Source: Methylomarinum sp965277025 (GTDB taxonomy: Bacteria > Pseudomonadota > Gammaproteobacteria > Methylococcales > Methylomonadaceae). Taken from it: a DNA stretch of 64,000 bases. The stretch is taken from the NCBI GenBank assembly GCA_965277025.1, contig OZ255706.1, positions 992,001 through 1,056,000 of the forward strand, given 5' to 3'. This document shows, piece by piece, positions 1 to 9,334 of the stretch. Position numbers and translations under genes: made by a program. Position 1 is the first letter of the stretch. Every line of letters starts with the position of its first letter. The notes beneath the pieces are model-generated. The model was not told where the DNA came from. It saw nothing but the letters and a program-made list of their open reading frames with translations, and searched no databases.

Positions 1-396
1 GTTGCGCTCAATGCCTATCTCGATTTCCCCCATGTGGGCCAGGTCTGCCGGATCGAACGCCAGGTCACCGTGTCCAAGACCGGCAGGACACGCACAGAAC
101 AGATCTTCTGCATCACCGACCTCACCCCGGAACAGGCCGACCCCGGGCAACTGCTGGCCCTCAACCGGGGGCACTGGAGTATCGAGAACCGCCTCCATTG
201 GGTCCGCGATGTCACGTTCGATGAGGACCGCTGCCAGGTTCGAAAGGGCCATGGCCCCCAGGTGCTCGCCTGCCTGCGAAACGCCGTCATCGGCCTGCTG
301 CGTCGCCTGATCCGTCAGCCGCGGCAATCCATCGCCAGCATGATCCGCCATTTTGCGGCCCATCCTGCGCAGGCGCTCGCTGTCTTCCTGCGCTGA
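1..396 (+). CDS. ISAs1-family transposase, C-terminal part (runs off window)
   Basis: Reading frame 1 is open from the window edge to a TGA at 394-396. The protein contains the C-terminal signature of ISAs1/H-repeat transposases: an ICRIERQV-like start, the EQIFCITDL segment, and NRGHWSIENRLHWVRDVTFDED, where the Glu of IEN is the last DDE catalytic residue. About 130 residues are visible, against roughly 370 for the family, so the N-terminal two thirds lie outside the window. GC content is visibly higher than in the following gene, as expected for a mobile element. Whether the element is intact cannot be judged from this window. Confidence 0.8.
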   Translation, partial: VALNAYLDFPHVGQVCRIERQVTVSKTGRTRTEQIFCITDLTPEQADPGQLLALNRGHWSIENRLHWVRDVTFDEDRCQVRKGHGPQVLACLRNAVIGLLRRLIRQPRQSIASMIRHFAAHPAQALAVFLR

Positions 397-684
397 CACG
401 GCCGGCCCAGGTCGTCATCGGGGCCGACGGTGATCGGCCAGGCCCCGGTATGGCCAATGACCATGGCAAACCGCTATTCGGCGGCTTTTTGCAGCCCAAT
501 CGACCGAATATCCCGCTTCAAGCCGGGAAACCTCACTACGCCAAGGCCCTGGATCAGGCTGGTTAAGGTGTGGCCGGGGGAGAGGCGATTTAGATGACGT
601 CGTCCTGGGAAATAATCTGAGATATCTTTTTTTAAATTCATGTTCGGGTAGAATACACAGCTTTGTATTGTCACCAATGTAAAC

Positions 685-1434
685 ATGAAAGTTTCTTTTG
701 AAATCGTTCCGCGCAATGCTCAGGCCTTTGAGCAGCAATATCAGTTCGCCGGTTCCTTAGGTGAGCTTGTTCAGTTTATCAATGTTCCGGATATCCAGCG
801 GTTCGATATTCGAAGCTGGGAATGCAAAGCATTGATAGCCCATGAAAAGCATCAGTTCGTGCCGCATTTTCGAGCAATTGATTTCGATATCAAAGAAGGT
901 CGGATTTTTCAGTTGATTGAACGCTATCAATTGAGCCATGTACTTTTAGTGACAGGGGATCCGCCCGATGGCTTAAGTCGGGTTTTTTACAATACCAGTG
1001 TGCTGGACCTGATTCGAGAAATCAAACAAAGATTCCCCTCTATCACAGTTTATGCGGGTTTTGATCCTCATCGCAGTGGTGTACAGGATGAATGTCTGTA
1101 TATTCAGCGGAAAGTCGATGCCGGTGTAGACGGTTTTTTTTCACAGCCTTTTTACGATATCCGCATGGTGGAAATTTATCTGGAGCAAATGCAGGGCTTG
1201 GAAACTTTTATCGGCCTCAGCCCTGTTACCAGTGAAGCGTCAAAAAATTACTGGGAAGTGAAAAACAAAGTTCAGTTTCCCGCCAGTTTTCGACCAGATT
1301 ATGAATGGAATATCGCTTTCGCCAACCAGGCTATTGAGCTGGCAAAACAAACGCAGAACAATATTTATTTCATGCCAATCAGAACCGACCTGGAACGTTA
1401 TTTTGCCGGTATCGATATGTTTTGCGAAAAATGA
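685..1434 (+). CDS. Methylenetetrahydrofolate reductase-like protein
   Basis: This 249-residue protein has the shape of the FAD-dependent methylenetetrahydrofolate reductase (MetF) barrel. It starts with SFEIVPR, followed by VPHFRAIDFD, LLVTGDPP (the nucleotide-site strand), the DAGVDGFFSQPFYD strand and GLSPVTSEASKNYW. Known MetF reduces methylene-THF to methyl-THF with NAD(P)H. This protein is shorter than classical MetF (about 290 residues) and lacks the usual CFPEGH-type segment, so it may be a paralogue with another C1 role. The ATG at 685 is the first in frame, with only weak Shine-Dalgarno spacing. It stands alone, followed by a MITE. Confidence 0.7.
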   Translation: MKVSFEIVPRNAQAFEQQYQFAGSLGELVQFINVPDIQRFDIRSWECKALIAHEKHQFVPHFRAIDFDIKEGRIFQLIERYQLSHVLLVTGDPPDGLSRVFYNTSVLDLIREIKQRFPSITVYAGFDPHRSGVQDECLYIQRKVDAGVDGFFSQPFYDIRMVEIYLEQMQGLETFIGLSPVTSEASKNYWEVKNKVQFPASFRPDYEWNIAFANQAIELAKQTQNNIYFMPIRTDLERYFAGIDMFCEK

Positions 1435-1469
1435 AGATGGTTGGGAAGCGCTTATTTAATCATCGCTTC

Positions 1470-1627
1470 CTTAAGGAAACGCTGAACAAATCATCCATAC
1501 TGTCAGCGACCGCAAAGTACAAATATGATTTGCACTTTGCTCACAAAATCAATAGCCTGACGCTATTGATTTTGACGACACATCCCTGTGTCGCAAGGAA
1601 TCGAGAATAAATCAGCGATTCCTTAAG
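1470..1627. repeat. MITE-like element, copy 1 (complete)
   Basis: A 158-bp non-coding element is bounded by 16-bp terminal inverted repeats. The left end reads CTTAAGGAAACGCTGA (1470-1485); the right end is its complement with one mismatch (1612-1627). Inside are three hairpins: GCAAAGT with its complement around 1512-1540, AATCAATAGC/GCTATTGATT around 1547-1572, and CGACACA/TGTGTCG around 1576-1593. Diverged copies lie at 35092-35230 and 36719-36865. The TIR resembles the ends of some IS5-family elements, which suggests a non-autonomous derivative (inference). It occupies the only large gap between the MTHFR-like gene and the eCIS genes. Confidence 0.75.
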
Positions 1628-1758
1628 TAAAGGGTTTGTCATGCCATAAAAATATGGCGTTAGGATTCTTGGTTTGGCTTGTGTAGCGTAAAAAAACTAT
1701 TGCACGGAAAGAGGCTGCGTGGTAACGTTAGACTAACATATAAATCCGCAGGTTTTAT

Positions 1759-2340
1759 ATGTTAGACAAGGTTCTGGCTTTTTTTGCCAATGAGATCAAT
1801 GCTTATCTTCGTGCTCGTACGGGAGATTTCAGCGACATCATCGTATTGAGCGCTATCGTTAACGAAGAGGGGAAATACGCTTCGGACAATGATACTGTCG
1901 CTCTCAATCTCATCAATATCGAAGAAGAAACCGCCTTTAAAGAACAACTACCCGAGCAACGCTTTAAAAAGGGTCAGCACATAGCCTTGGAACCCCCGCT
2001 GAAGTTGAATTTGTTTGTCATGTTTGCGGCGAACTTCAAACTCTATGATCAGGCTTTGAAATATCTTTCCCATATCATCGTTTACTTCCAGGCTCACAGG
2101 GTATTTACACCAGATCAATACCCCACCCTGGTAAATAGTGATGGCAATAATATTGAAAGGCTGGTAGTTGAATTGCAGCGGCCAAATTATGATCAGCTTA
2201 ATCAAATATGGGCCTATATCGGTGGTAAACAACTGCCATCGGTGATTTATAAAATAAAACTGGTCAGTCTACAGGATCCGGTTCCCACTACAATCAAGCC
2301 GCCTATCCAGATAATCAACACCAATACCCGGGAGATTTAG
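1759..2340 (+). CDS. DUF4255 / Pvc16-type eCIS tail-terminator protein
   Basis: This 193-residue protein starts at an ATG after a short gap and has the DUF4255 layout: MLDKVLAFFANEINAYL, then IVNEEG, then VALNLINIEEE, PLKLNLFVMFAANF, YLSHIIVYFQAH and VVELQRPNYDQLNQIWAYIGGKQLPSVIYKIKLV. In extracellular contractile injection systems (Afp/PVC/MAC) this family caps the sheath-tube complex at its distal end. Its position directly before an unknown gene and a tail-sheath gene, same strand and close spacing, agrees with the opening of an eCIS operon. It is intact, but the operon downstream is broken. Confidence 0.82.
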   Translation: MLDKVLAFFANEINAYLRARTGDFSDIIVLSAIVNEEGKYASDNDTVALNLINIEEETAFKEQLPEQRFKKGQHIALEPPLKLNLFVMFAANFKLYDQALKYLSHIIVYFQAHRVFTPDQYPTLVNSDGNNIERLVVELQRPNYDQLNQIWAYIGGKQLPSVIYKIKLVSLQDPVPTTIKPPIQIINTNTREI

Positions 2341-2376
2341 CGATGATTGGCTGGGTGTTAAACAATAGAGGTTTTC

Positions 2377-3390
2377 ATGATGACAAGTCAGTTTAACACC
2401 CTATTTAGCCTTTCAGTCAGTCATGAATTTTATGCCGGACTTTGCCCGGATTTTCGTTTTTATTGGCAGGAAGACAGTGTCAGGCGATTAAAACGGGGCA
2501 GGATGGTCAGCAAAATAATAAACGGATCAGTGTATTGTTTATATCGGGCTGATCATGACAATAGTCCACTGATTGATTTGTCTGGAGAAAAATTGCTGGT
2601 TGCTCTTACATTAAACAATCCGTATTTCAGCAACTTCACCGATTATGAACAGAGCGACCAGCTATCTTTCTATTCTAATGATGATGAACCACATAGTTTG
2701 GCGTTCAAACATTCGCTAAATCTTGTGGGTTCAGTATTGACTCATCGCATCAGCCAGATCAACCGGCCGGTAACCATTGCCCTGAACAACAGTATAGGCG
2801 AGGTGATAGATACGCAAACTGTTCAAGATAGCAGGCAGAGCGAATGCCATTTCAATCTTCAGGCTAAAGATAGTGGAATCTTTTCAATTATTGAATCGTA
2901 TGCAGCAGGCTCCTCGCCACAGCAAAGTTACTACTATCATGATTCTGATCTGAACAAAACGGGGGTTTTTGCGTTAATTGAGATTACGCTTAGTAATGCA
3001 CTGTACCAAAATGCCGCCCAGTTCAATATCCATTTCAGGGTTCGGCAAGAAACTCTTAAATATTATATTGTTGCCAAAAACTACAGCGACAATGATTTTA
3101 ACCAATTGGCCATCAGTGATCTGGGCTTTTCTGAACAGTCCCGGACGCCAATCGAATTCACCCGGGTGGCGGCTGATGATTTTTCAACAGCGGATATCGA
3201 TGCTGAGTTATTGACCGATACCAGCGACAAGGTCATCTTGTTCAAGTCTCAGTCGCCGGTTAAGCGCCGGCAAGCAGCATTCAAACGGCTTCAGTTAGTC
3301 CGCAATGGCGATGTCTTGATCGCCAATTTACCTGTTCCTGCGCAAGACAAACTGCGTGCGGACTTTGTTATTCATCTTGCAAGACCATAG
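2377..3390 (+). CDS. Hypothetical protein of the eCIS operon
   Basis: This 337-residue open frame has a plausible AGAGG ribosome-binding site before tandem ATG codons at 2377 and 2380. I do not recognise a family. There is no signal peptide or membrane segment; the protein is rich in beta-strand-like alternation and contains a repeated-looking pattern in which residues 90-200 and 200-300 could be two beta-sandwich halves. It lies 36 bp after the DUF4255 gene and 12 bp before the sheath gene, so it is almost certainly an operon member, perhaps a structural or assembly protein of the injection apparatus. That role is inferred from position only. Confidence 0.55.
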   Translation: MMTSQFNTLFSLSVSHEFYAGLCPDFRFYWQEDSVRRLKRGRMVSKIINGSVYCLYRADHDNSPLIDLSGEKLLVALTLNNPYFSNFTDYEQSDQLSFYSNDDEPHSLAFKHSLNLVGSVLTHRISQINRPVTIALNNSIGEVIDTQTVQDSRQSECHFNLQAKDSGIFSIIESYAAGSSPQQSYYYHDSDLNKTGVFALIEITLSNALYQNAAQFNIHFRVRQETLKYYIVAKNYSDNDFNQLAISDLGFSEQSRTPIEFTRVAADDFSTADIDAELLTDTSDKVILFKSQSPVKRRQAAFKRLQLVRNGDVLIANLPVPAQDKLRADFVIHLARP

Positions 3391-3402
3391 GAGAACTTCA
3401 GC

Positions 3403-4431
3403 ATGGCGACCTATAAAACCCCCGATGTCTATATCGAAGAAATATCGGTGCTGCCCCCTTCAGTGGCTGAAGTGGAAACGGCCGTACCTGCATTTATCGG
3501 TTATACCGAAAAAGCCAACAAAAACGGCATAAATGATTTGATTTTAAAACCCACTAAAATCTATTCGCTGAAAGAATATGAACGATATTATGGACTGGCG
3601 GCAGATGACAAGGTGGAGATCAGCGTCACTAATAACAGTGGTTCTCTTAGCCTCGTCAGTGTTACAGAGCCAGGTCTCAAATACTTATTGTATTACAGCA
3701 TGAAAATGTTTTTTGATAATGGTGGAGGACAGTGTTACATCATTTCGGTTGGAACCTATCAGGATCCAGCTGTTATCGATCTTGAAGGCGGGGCGGATGA
3801 TACTGCCCCGGTCACGAGTCGATATGGTTTAAAAGATGGCCTCGATGTATTGAAAAGTGAGGATGAACCAACCTTGATTGTTATTCCGGAAGCGGTGAAT
3901 TTGGCAACGGCCGACTATCAAACTCTGGTTCAGGCGGTGCTATTGCAATGCAATACTTTACAGGATCGTTTCGCTATTTTTGATTTGTTTGATGGTGATA
4001 AGGCTTTGGATTCTGATGGACTATCCAGCAACCGGACTTATTTTGGCAGTGATTTTCTTAAATATGGCGCGGCTTATTATCCGTTTATCAAGACGACATT
4101 GAATTACTATGTAAATTCGGCTGAAGACAATGTAAATGTAAAGGTTACTCTTGACGCAGCAACTTCACCCTCACCCGAATTTGAATCTGAATCTGAATCT
4201 GGATCCAAGACTCTGGGTGATCTGAAAACCACTGATACAGCACTGTATAACTATGTCAAAACGATTCTCAAAGATTATTTTGTCGTACTGCCACCTTCTG
4301 CGGCTGTCGCAGGCGCTTATGCGGCCATCGATAGTAACCGGGGGGTCTGGAAAGCTCCGGCTAATATTAGTCTGGCTAACGTGATAGAGCCTGTGGTTAA
4401 CGATCATCGCAAGAATTGCCACCCCGCATGA
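3403..4431 (+). pseudogene. Phage-tail-sheath-like eCIS sheath protein, truncated by IS110
   Basis: The start MATYKTPDVYIEEISVLPPS and the PAFIGYTEKA segment are typical of contractile sheath subunits (Afp2-4/Pvc2-4 and phage tail sheath family), whose contraction drives the inner tube. The segment KAPANISLANVIEPVV is the family region just before the conserved C-terminal domain. An IS110 element (left end at 4398) cuts the gene exactly there, so the last roughly 150 residues, which make inter-subunit contacts, are missing. The last ten codons before the stop at 4431 come from the IS. The missing part is not found on the other side of the IS, so this is not a simple insertion. Confidence 0.8.
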
Positions 4432-5966
4432 TGAAATGTTGTAGAGTTCCTTGTGGAAGATGGCGGTTAAAGACTGCGCTTTACTTTGGAGCCTTAGAGC
4501 CCGACTGCTAACGTAGCCTGCCATGGATGACTCGAACCCCGGATTGCTTCTTATAAGAGCGAATGTTAAAAGGGCCGTTGACGATTTACATCGCCCTCAG
4601 GCAGATCATCCAGGCAACCGCCACCTTCCAGGCTCAATCATAGAGTAAAGGAGGAAAAAATGGAACTCACTGCAATACACAAGCGAGTCATCGGGTTGGA
4701 TGTTCACCAAAAGCAGATTAGCGCCTGCGCCATGGTTGAACAGGCCGAGGGTGGTATTCAGACAGAGCATCGGCAGTTTGGCGCATTCAAACGTGATCGA
4801 CGTGCATTAGCCGATTGGGTGCAGTCTGTCGCACCGGATGAGGTGGTGATGGAACGCACCGGCATCTACTGGAAAAGCCCATATGCAGCTTTGGAACATG
4901 TGGGTATTTACGCCAGGGTCGTCAATGCCCGGCATGTGAAGAATGTGCCGGGACGCAAGACGGACATCGGCGACGCGCAATGGCTGGCGATGCTTTCCCG
5001 TGCCGGACTGCTGCGCGGTTCATTCGTGCCACCGGAAAAGATGCGGCAGTTACGCCTGATTTCACGTCAACGACAGAAGTTGGTGTCGATGCTGTCTGCT
5101 GAGAAGAACAGACTGCACAAGGTATTAACCGACGGCGGCATCCGGCTTGGCGTGGTGGTCAGCGATGTACATGGGCAATCCGCGCGCGCCATGGTTAACG
5201 CGCTGATTGAAGGACAGCCTGCGCATGATGTGTTGAAGCTGTCCAGCAATCGTCTCAAAGCGCCGCGCGCCGATATACTGGAGGCGCTGCAAGGTGAGTT
5301 GAGCGAGCACCATCGCTTCGTACTGAATGAACTGATGCAGCATATTCAGGATTTGGAAGCACGCATAGCCAGATTCGATGCACAACTGCTGGCCGGACTG
5401 GAGAAGGAGAAAACGGTTTTGCAATTGCTCCAGACTATTCCCGGTGTTGATTTGATTGGAGCAGCCATGCTACTTGTTGAGATCGGAACGGATATGACTG
5501 TCTTTGGCAGTGCGGATCGGCTGGCGTCATGGGTGGGCATATGCCCCGGCAACAACGAGTCTGCCGGCAAAGGCAAATCAGGACGAACGCGAAAAGGAAA
5601 CCCATATGTGCGTCGCCTGCTTTGCGAATGCGCCCATGCCGCCAGCCGAACCCGATCGGTTTTCCAGGCAAAATATACATCACTGGCGATTAGGCGAGGT
5701 CACCAACGCGCCATCATTGCGCTGGCTCACAAACTTTTACGGACATGTTACTTCATGATTAGTCGCGGCGAGTATTTCCGGGATTCGACCATCGACTACG
5801 AAGAAATGGCTGTCAAACGCAATGCACCACGCTGGATCAGAGCGCTGATAAAATTCGGTTATATAACACAACCGGGGTAAGCCAGCTTACTTCATTGAAT
5901 ATGGATAAGCAGCCTTTTCACGGCTGAGAACTCCTTGCGCATTCGATATGGATCATTTCATGTTAA
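4398..5966 (+). mobile_element. IS110-family element, copy 1
   Basis: Boundaries come from comparing four copies in the window. All share a left end starting TAACGATCATCGC and a right end finishing CATTTCATGTTAA, with no terminal inverted repeats, as usual for IS110. This copy carries a 1-bp insertion in its left leader relative to the others, and several amino-acid changes. Its left flank is the sheath gene and its right flank is an integron cassette. The two flanks do not join into one gene, so recombination or deletion has occurred at this copy. Confidence 0.85.
4660..5880 (+). CDS. IS110-family transposase (copy 1)
   Basis: This 406-residue transposase has an N-terminal RuvC-like DEDD domain: VIGLDVHQ gives the first Asp, VMERTGIYW the Glu, and KTDIGDAQW the last two Asp residues. 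The C-terminal Transposase_20 domain includes TIPGVDLIGAAML and an SAGK-(x)-KSGRTRKG motif that contains the probable catalytic Ser. The family uses an RNA-guided recombinase mechanism. A strong GGAGG ribosome-binding site precedes the ATG. Copy-specific changes (Arg after the RuvC Glu, Gly for Arg in AGKGKS, Ser for Ala in KLSSN) set it apart from copies 2-4 and may indicate an older or decaying copy. Confidence 0.92.
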   Translation: MELTAIHKRVIGLDVHQKQISACAMVEQAEGGIQTEHRQFGAFKRDRRALADWVQSVAPDEVVMERTGIYWKSPYAALEHVGIYARVVNARHVKNVPGRKTDIGDAQWLAMLSRAGLLRGSFVPPEKMRQLRLISRQRQKLVSMLSAEKNRLHKVLTDGGIRLGVVVSDVHGQSARAMVNALIEGQPAHDVLKLSSNRLKAPRADILEALQGELSEHHRFVLNELMQHIQDLEARIARFDAQLLAGLEKEKTVLQLLQTIPGVDLIGAAMLLVEIGTDMTVFGSADRLASWVGICPGNNESAGKGKSGRTRKGNPYVRRLLCECAHAASRTRSVFQAKYTSLAIRRGHQRAIIALAHKLLRTCYFMISRGEYFRDSTIDYEEMAVKRNAPRWIRALIKFGYITQPG

Positions 5967-6223
5967 AGAACAAAGGTGATAGGACTCTCAAAGAAGTAGA
6001 AGTAACTGTGTATTTTAAAGACGCGAATGGTACCATAATCGCAGAGGAAGATTATCATCCCGTTTTGGTCACGAAATATTCCTTCAGTGGCGATAACAAG
6101 CCACTTAAACCAAACTATGTATGGCAAATGGAAAGGGGTAAATTTTATAAAGCAGATTCTGTTCCAAGCGAATGGAAGGAAGGCGCTGTATCCGCGAAGA
6201 TTACCAACATAGAACTTCAATAA
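5967..6223 (+). pseudogene. FxLYD-like domain protein, C-terminal fragment (cassette 1)
   Basis: Right after the IS110 end the frame reads NKGDRTLKEVEVTVYFKDANGTII and continues to a TAA at 6223. This matches the FxLYD pattern, a small beta-sandwich found in secreted or lipoprotein-anchored proteins. The beginning of the gene, with any signal peptide, is lost at the IS110 junction; the ATG codons at 5948 and 5960 belong to the IS end. An attC-type site starts 13 bp after the stop, so the fragment is the tail of an integron cassette. Function unknown. Confidence 0.6.
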
Positions 6224-6235
6224 TGAAAGCACGAC

Positions 6236-6310
6236 ACATAACAACCGCATTAACTCGGACTGGCAATTTCGCTGCGCTCCATTGCCAGCCGGTTATGCGG
6301 AGCGTTAGCG
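6236..6310 (+). other. Integron attC-type recombination site 1
   Basis: The site starts with an R''-like ACATAAC box and ends with an R'-like GTTAGCG box. Between them is an imperfect stem, GGACTGGCAAT against ATTGCCAGCC, with a small loop. It separates the FxLYD fragment from the SIR2 gene. The eight bases GTTAGCGG at its end are the exact complement of the CCGCTAAC that opens attC site 2. This is what is expected if the DNA between them was once one circular cassette. Confidence 0.75.
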
Positions 6311-6329
6311 GTGAGAATAATGGAGAAAT

Positions 6330-7370
6330 ATGGCCACCTCGGATTCAAGATTGACATATGAAGAGTTAGCCAAGCGCGCCCAGCGTTTTCTCGCTGAGCG
6401 TCCGGTCGTTGTGCTTGGTACGGGAGCAACGATTCCTCATGGACTCCCATCTATGTCGGTTCTCGCTGATGAGCTTCTGGCTGACATTACCGACCACTCC
6501 GAAGGATGGGATGCCTTTGCTAAGCGCTTGGGCGAAACCAAAGACCTTGAGCAATCTCTTCACGATGTGTCGTTGCCTCAGAAAACTGTCGAGGTTTTGG
6601 TTCGTGCAACATGGAAAATCATCTCAGCAAAGGATATCGAACTTTATAAGCAATTCCTGAATGGAGGAGTTGCCTTTCCGTTGTCTGACTTGTTTCGCTA
6701 TCTTCTACGAACAGCGGACGCTCATCTGCATGTTGTTACCACGAATTACGATCGAGTCGCGGAATATGCAGCAAATACGATTAATGCTTATGTATCCACA
6801 GGCGTTACTGCCGGATGGCTTCAACGTTTTGTTGCAACTTCTGTTAATCGAGAACGAGCACCTTCCCCAGGATTTGAGGGAGTGGTTTCGCTTCTTAAGG
6901 TACACGGATCCCTTGATTGGTTTCGTGACGCCACTGGCGAAGTGATAGCAGTGCCACTTGCCCATGCGATACCTGACAAGATGGAGCCCCTTGTCGTAAC
7001 GCCCGGCGTTTCTAAATACAGGGAGGTCCACAAGGATCCTTTCCGAACCGTGATGGGTGCTGCGGATACCGTTCTTCGTAAAGCTACATGCTATTTATGC
7101 GTTGGATATGGATTCAATGACGAGCATGTGCAACCGATTCTAATCAACCGTGTTATGAAAGACGATATCCCTCTCGTTGTAGTCACAAAGAAACTAACGG
7201 CACAAACTCGAAAAGCATTTCTCACGAATCCTCCAAAACGCTTCCTTTTCGTTGAGGAAGAGCCCAGCGGAACTAGGGTGTACGTACCTAAATACCCTAG
7301 CGGTACCGTGTTGGATGGCGTATCCGCCTGGCAGCTTCAGGATTTCATGAAGATGATCACCGGAGAATAA
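6330..7370 (+). CDS. SIR2-domain NADase of a SIR2-HerA (Nezha-type) antiphage system
   Basis: The 346-residue protein has a bacterial SIR2_2 fold. VVVLGTGATIPHGLPS (residues about 27-42) is the NAD-binding glycine-rich turn, VVTTNYDRVAEY follows around residue 137, LLKVHGSLDW around 190 carries the probable catalytic His, and CYLCVGYGFNDEH sits around 254. In characterised SIR2-HerA systems this subunit degrades NAD+ on phage infection in complex with the HerA ATPase. The gene starts at the ATG at 6330, 20 bp inside the cassette, and the herA gene begins 12 bp after its stop, consistent with one transcript. No catalytic residue looks missing, but the partner gene is broken, so the system is probably inactive or altered. 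Confidence 0.85.
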   Translation: MATSDSRLTYEELAKRAQRFLAERPVVVLGTGATIPHGLPSMSVLADELLADITDHSEGWDAFAKRLGETKDLEQSLHDVSLPQKTVEVLVRATWKIISAKDIELYKQFLNGGVAFPLSDLFRYLLRTADAHLHVVTTNYDRVAEYAANTINAYVSTGVTAGWLQRFVATSVNRERAPSPGFEGVVSLLKVHGSLDWFRDATGEVIAVPLAHAIPDKMEPLVVTPGVSKYREVHKDPFRTVMGAADTVLRKATCYLCVGYGFNDEHVQPILINRVMKDDIPLVVVTKKLTAQTRKAFLTNPPKRFLFVEEEPSGTRVYVPKYPSGTVLDGVSAWQLQDFMKMITGE

Positions 7371-7382
7371 AGGAGCTTACAA

Positions 7383-8189
7383 ATGCCGATTTTTGACTAC
7401 AACGCCGATGAAGCCATTGGTTCAGTATACAGTGTGGACACGGGTTCCGTTCTGGTGAGTGTCTCAGACCTTGATGCGCTTCGTAGGATGCAGGTTAATC
7501 ACCTTGTCGTTCTGCGCAGCTCTCGCGCTGGACAGCACTTGATTGGACTTATCAACAAAATCATGCGTAAGGCCCTCGTGGGTGTTAATGAGAATGACCA
7601 GGAGAGCGATGACATTCAAGACGACCGCGCTATTATCGAAAATATCGTCCGAGTGACACTCATCTGGACATTGCTCGATGCTGTCGGTACTGAGCAAAAT
7701 GTCTTCCGGCGTACGCTAGAGACGGTACCCGAAATTGATGCGCCATGTTTTGTTCTTAGCGGTGAACGCCTTACCGCATTCATGCGTGCGATCTCAAAGA
7801 AGGTCGCTGAAGGCCAAGAGCCGCTCAGTCTAGGGAAGTATACACTTGACGAAGAAGCTGACGCATGGATTGACGGAAACCGATTCTTTCAGCGACATGC
7901 CGTTATTGTCGGCAGCACAGGTTCAGGAAAATCGTGGACAGTTGCCCGCATACTTGAGCAGGTAGCTCAACTTCCCAACGCGAGTGCGCTTCTTTTCGAT
8001 ATTCACGGTGAGTACGCTCCGTTGGACGGTGAAGGAATCAGCCATCTGAGAGTCGCGGGACCGGGCGACCTGACCGCAAACAGAACGCTCGCGGACGGCG
8101 TGCTCTATCTCCCTTACTGGCTGCTTACATACGAGGAAATGCTCGCTATGCTTCTTGACCGCAGCGATCAGAATGCGCCCAACCAAGCG
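7383..8189 (+). pseudogene. herA: HerA-like ATPase/helicase, N-terminal part (split by IS3)
   Basis: The frame starts 12 bp after the SIR2 stop with an AGGAG site. It encodes an N-terminal HAS-barrel-like region, then GRHAVIVGSTGSGKSWTVARIL-type sequence with Walker A GSTGSGKS near residue 177 and LLFDIHGEY near 205, as in HerA/FtsK-like ATPases. Coding for HerA stops at codon 269, where a CAAGCG duplication marks the insertion of an IS3-family element. The remaining residues to the stop at 8255 are IS sequence. Its second half resumes at 9864. Joining the halves with one CAAGCG copy restores a continuous 582-residue protein. Confidence 0.85.
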
Positions 8190-8227
8190 CTAAATGTCAA
8201 CCAACCTGTCGTAATTTTAACACTAAT

Positions 8228-9334
8228 TCACGAAGTAATTGTTGCTGCAACTTGACATTTAGAGGATTCTGATTTCTCCTTGTTTGGGTTGAGATACACC
8301 TGACCAACCGGGGTTAAATTTCGTGTTTTTCGTCCATTCCACCGCTCGGGGTTATCTTTTTTCGCCTGTTCGATCACGCGCTTTCTATGCTCAAGTATGG
8401 CCTTGTCCAAGCCATTATGGCGCTGGTTAGGCGTCACAAACCTGATGGCGCTGTGTTTGTGCTCATCGTTGTACCAGCTGACAAAACCATCTACCCAGGC
8501 TCTTGCTTCGGTTAATGTTGTAAACGGGTTTTCCGGAAAGGTGTAGTAGTATTTGATGGTTTTAAACAATGATTCAGAATATGGATTGTCATTACTGACA
8601 CGGGGCCTGCTGAATGAGCTGGCAATGTCTAAATCGATCAGTTTGGCTCTTGAGGTTGCGCCTTTCATCGGGCTGCCATTGTCGGAATGGATGACTAATT
8701 GCTTTTTCCCGATGTTTTCCCGGCGGACGATATCTTCTATTAAATCAGCTGCATAGCTGCTCGATTCGATATCATGAACCTGCCAGCCGACAATTTTTCG
8801 GCTGTAGATATCCATCACCATGTACAGGTAGTAATACTGTCCTTTGATCGGGCTTGATAAATAGGTAATATCCCACGAGTAGAGTTGATTGGGTCGGGTG
8901 GCTTTGAGCGGCTGTGGTTTGTGACGCTGGCCGGCCGACTCTTTCGCTCTATGCTTTAACTGGTTGTGCGCTTTCATGACCCGGTAAAAGCTTGATTCCG
9001 AGGCGATATAGCGCCCTGAATCCAAAAGGGCCGGAACGATTTGATGCGGTGTCAAGTCGCGGTATTCCGGTTGGTTTACCAGGTTGATAATTTCTTGCCA
9101 GGTCGCCTCGGGCAATCGATTATGCACAGGCGCGGTATTGTGCAGCCTCAGGTCTTCCGAAATCGCATCGCCACGGTTCCAGCGCTGGTAGGTTCTGGCG
9201 GATATGCCCAACAGTTCGCAGGCGGATTGTTGCCGTGCGCCACTGCTGACAGCTTCATCAATGAGCGCGCTGTAATGTTTGCGATCTGAGCAGGCGATCA
9301 GTCGTCCGCCTTTTCCCCCCGGATCGCCTGGCAC
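8228..9334 (-). CDS. IS3-family transposase OrfB (rve integrase core)
   Basis: The 368-residue frame has an HTH-like start, then HTH_21 and the retroviral-type integrase core: YSWDITYLSS (first Asp), VIHSDNGSPM (second Asp) and NPYSESLFKTIK (Glu). It normally continues from OrfA by a -1 frameshift at an A-rich slippery run (TCAAAAAAGT); the apparent start at 9334 lies inside the OrfA tail. It differs from copy 2 by only a few residues. It is probably not expressed as a full OrfAB fusion, because OrfA in this copy carries a frameshift. Confidence 0.88.
   Translation of the reverse strand: MPGDPGGKGGRLIACSDRKHYSALIDEAVSSGARQQSACELLGISARTYQRWNRGDAISEDLRLHNTAPVHNRLPEATWQEIINLVNQPEYRDLTPHQIVPALLDSGRYIASESSFYRVMKAHNQLKHRAKESAGQRHKPQPLKATRPNQLYSWDITYLSSPIKGQYYYLYMVMDIYSRKIVGWQVHDIESSSYAADLIEDIVRRENIGKKQLVIHSDNGSPMKGATSRAKLIDLDIASSFSRPRVSNDNPYSESLFKTIKYYYTFPENPFTTLTEARAWVDGFVSWYNDEHKHSAIRFVTPNQRHNGLDKAILEHRKRVIEQAKKDNPERWNGRKTRNLTPVGQVYLNPNKEKSESSKCQVAATITS

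Noticed and set aside
4171..4524. Minus-strand frame across the sheath/IS110 joint, recurring at 21069-21296
   Set aside because: It recurs only because the IS110 leader recurs, changes at each flank, and has no protein-like composition; the leader is better explained as the guide-RNA region.
8228..8255. HerA ending naturally at 8255 with the tail LNVNQPVVILTLIHEV
   Set aside because: The same tail appears on the OLD fragment at the other IS3 copy, so it is IS sequence and not HerA.
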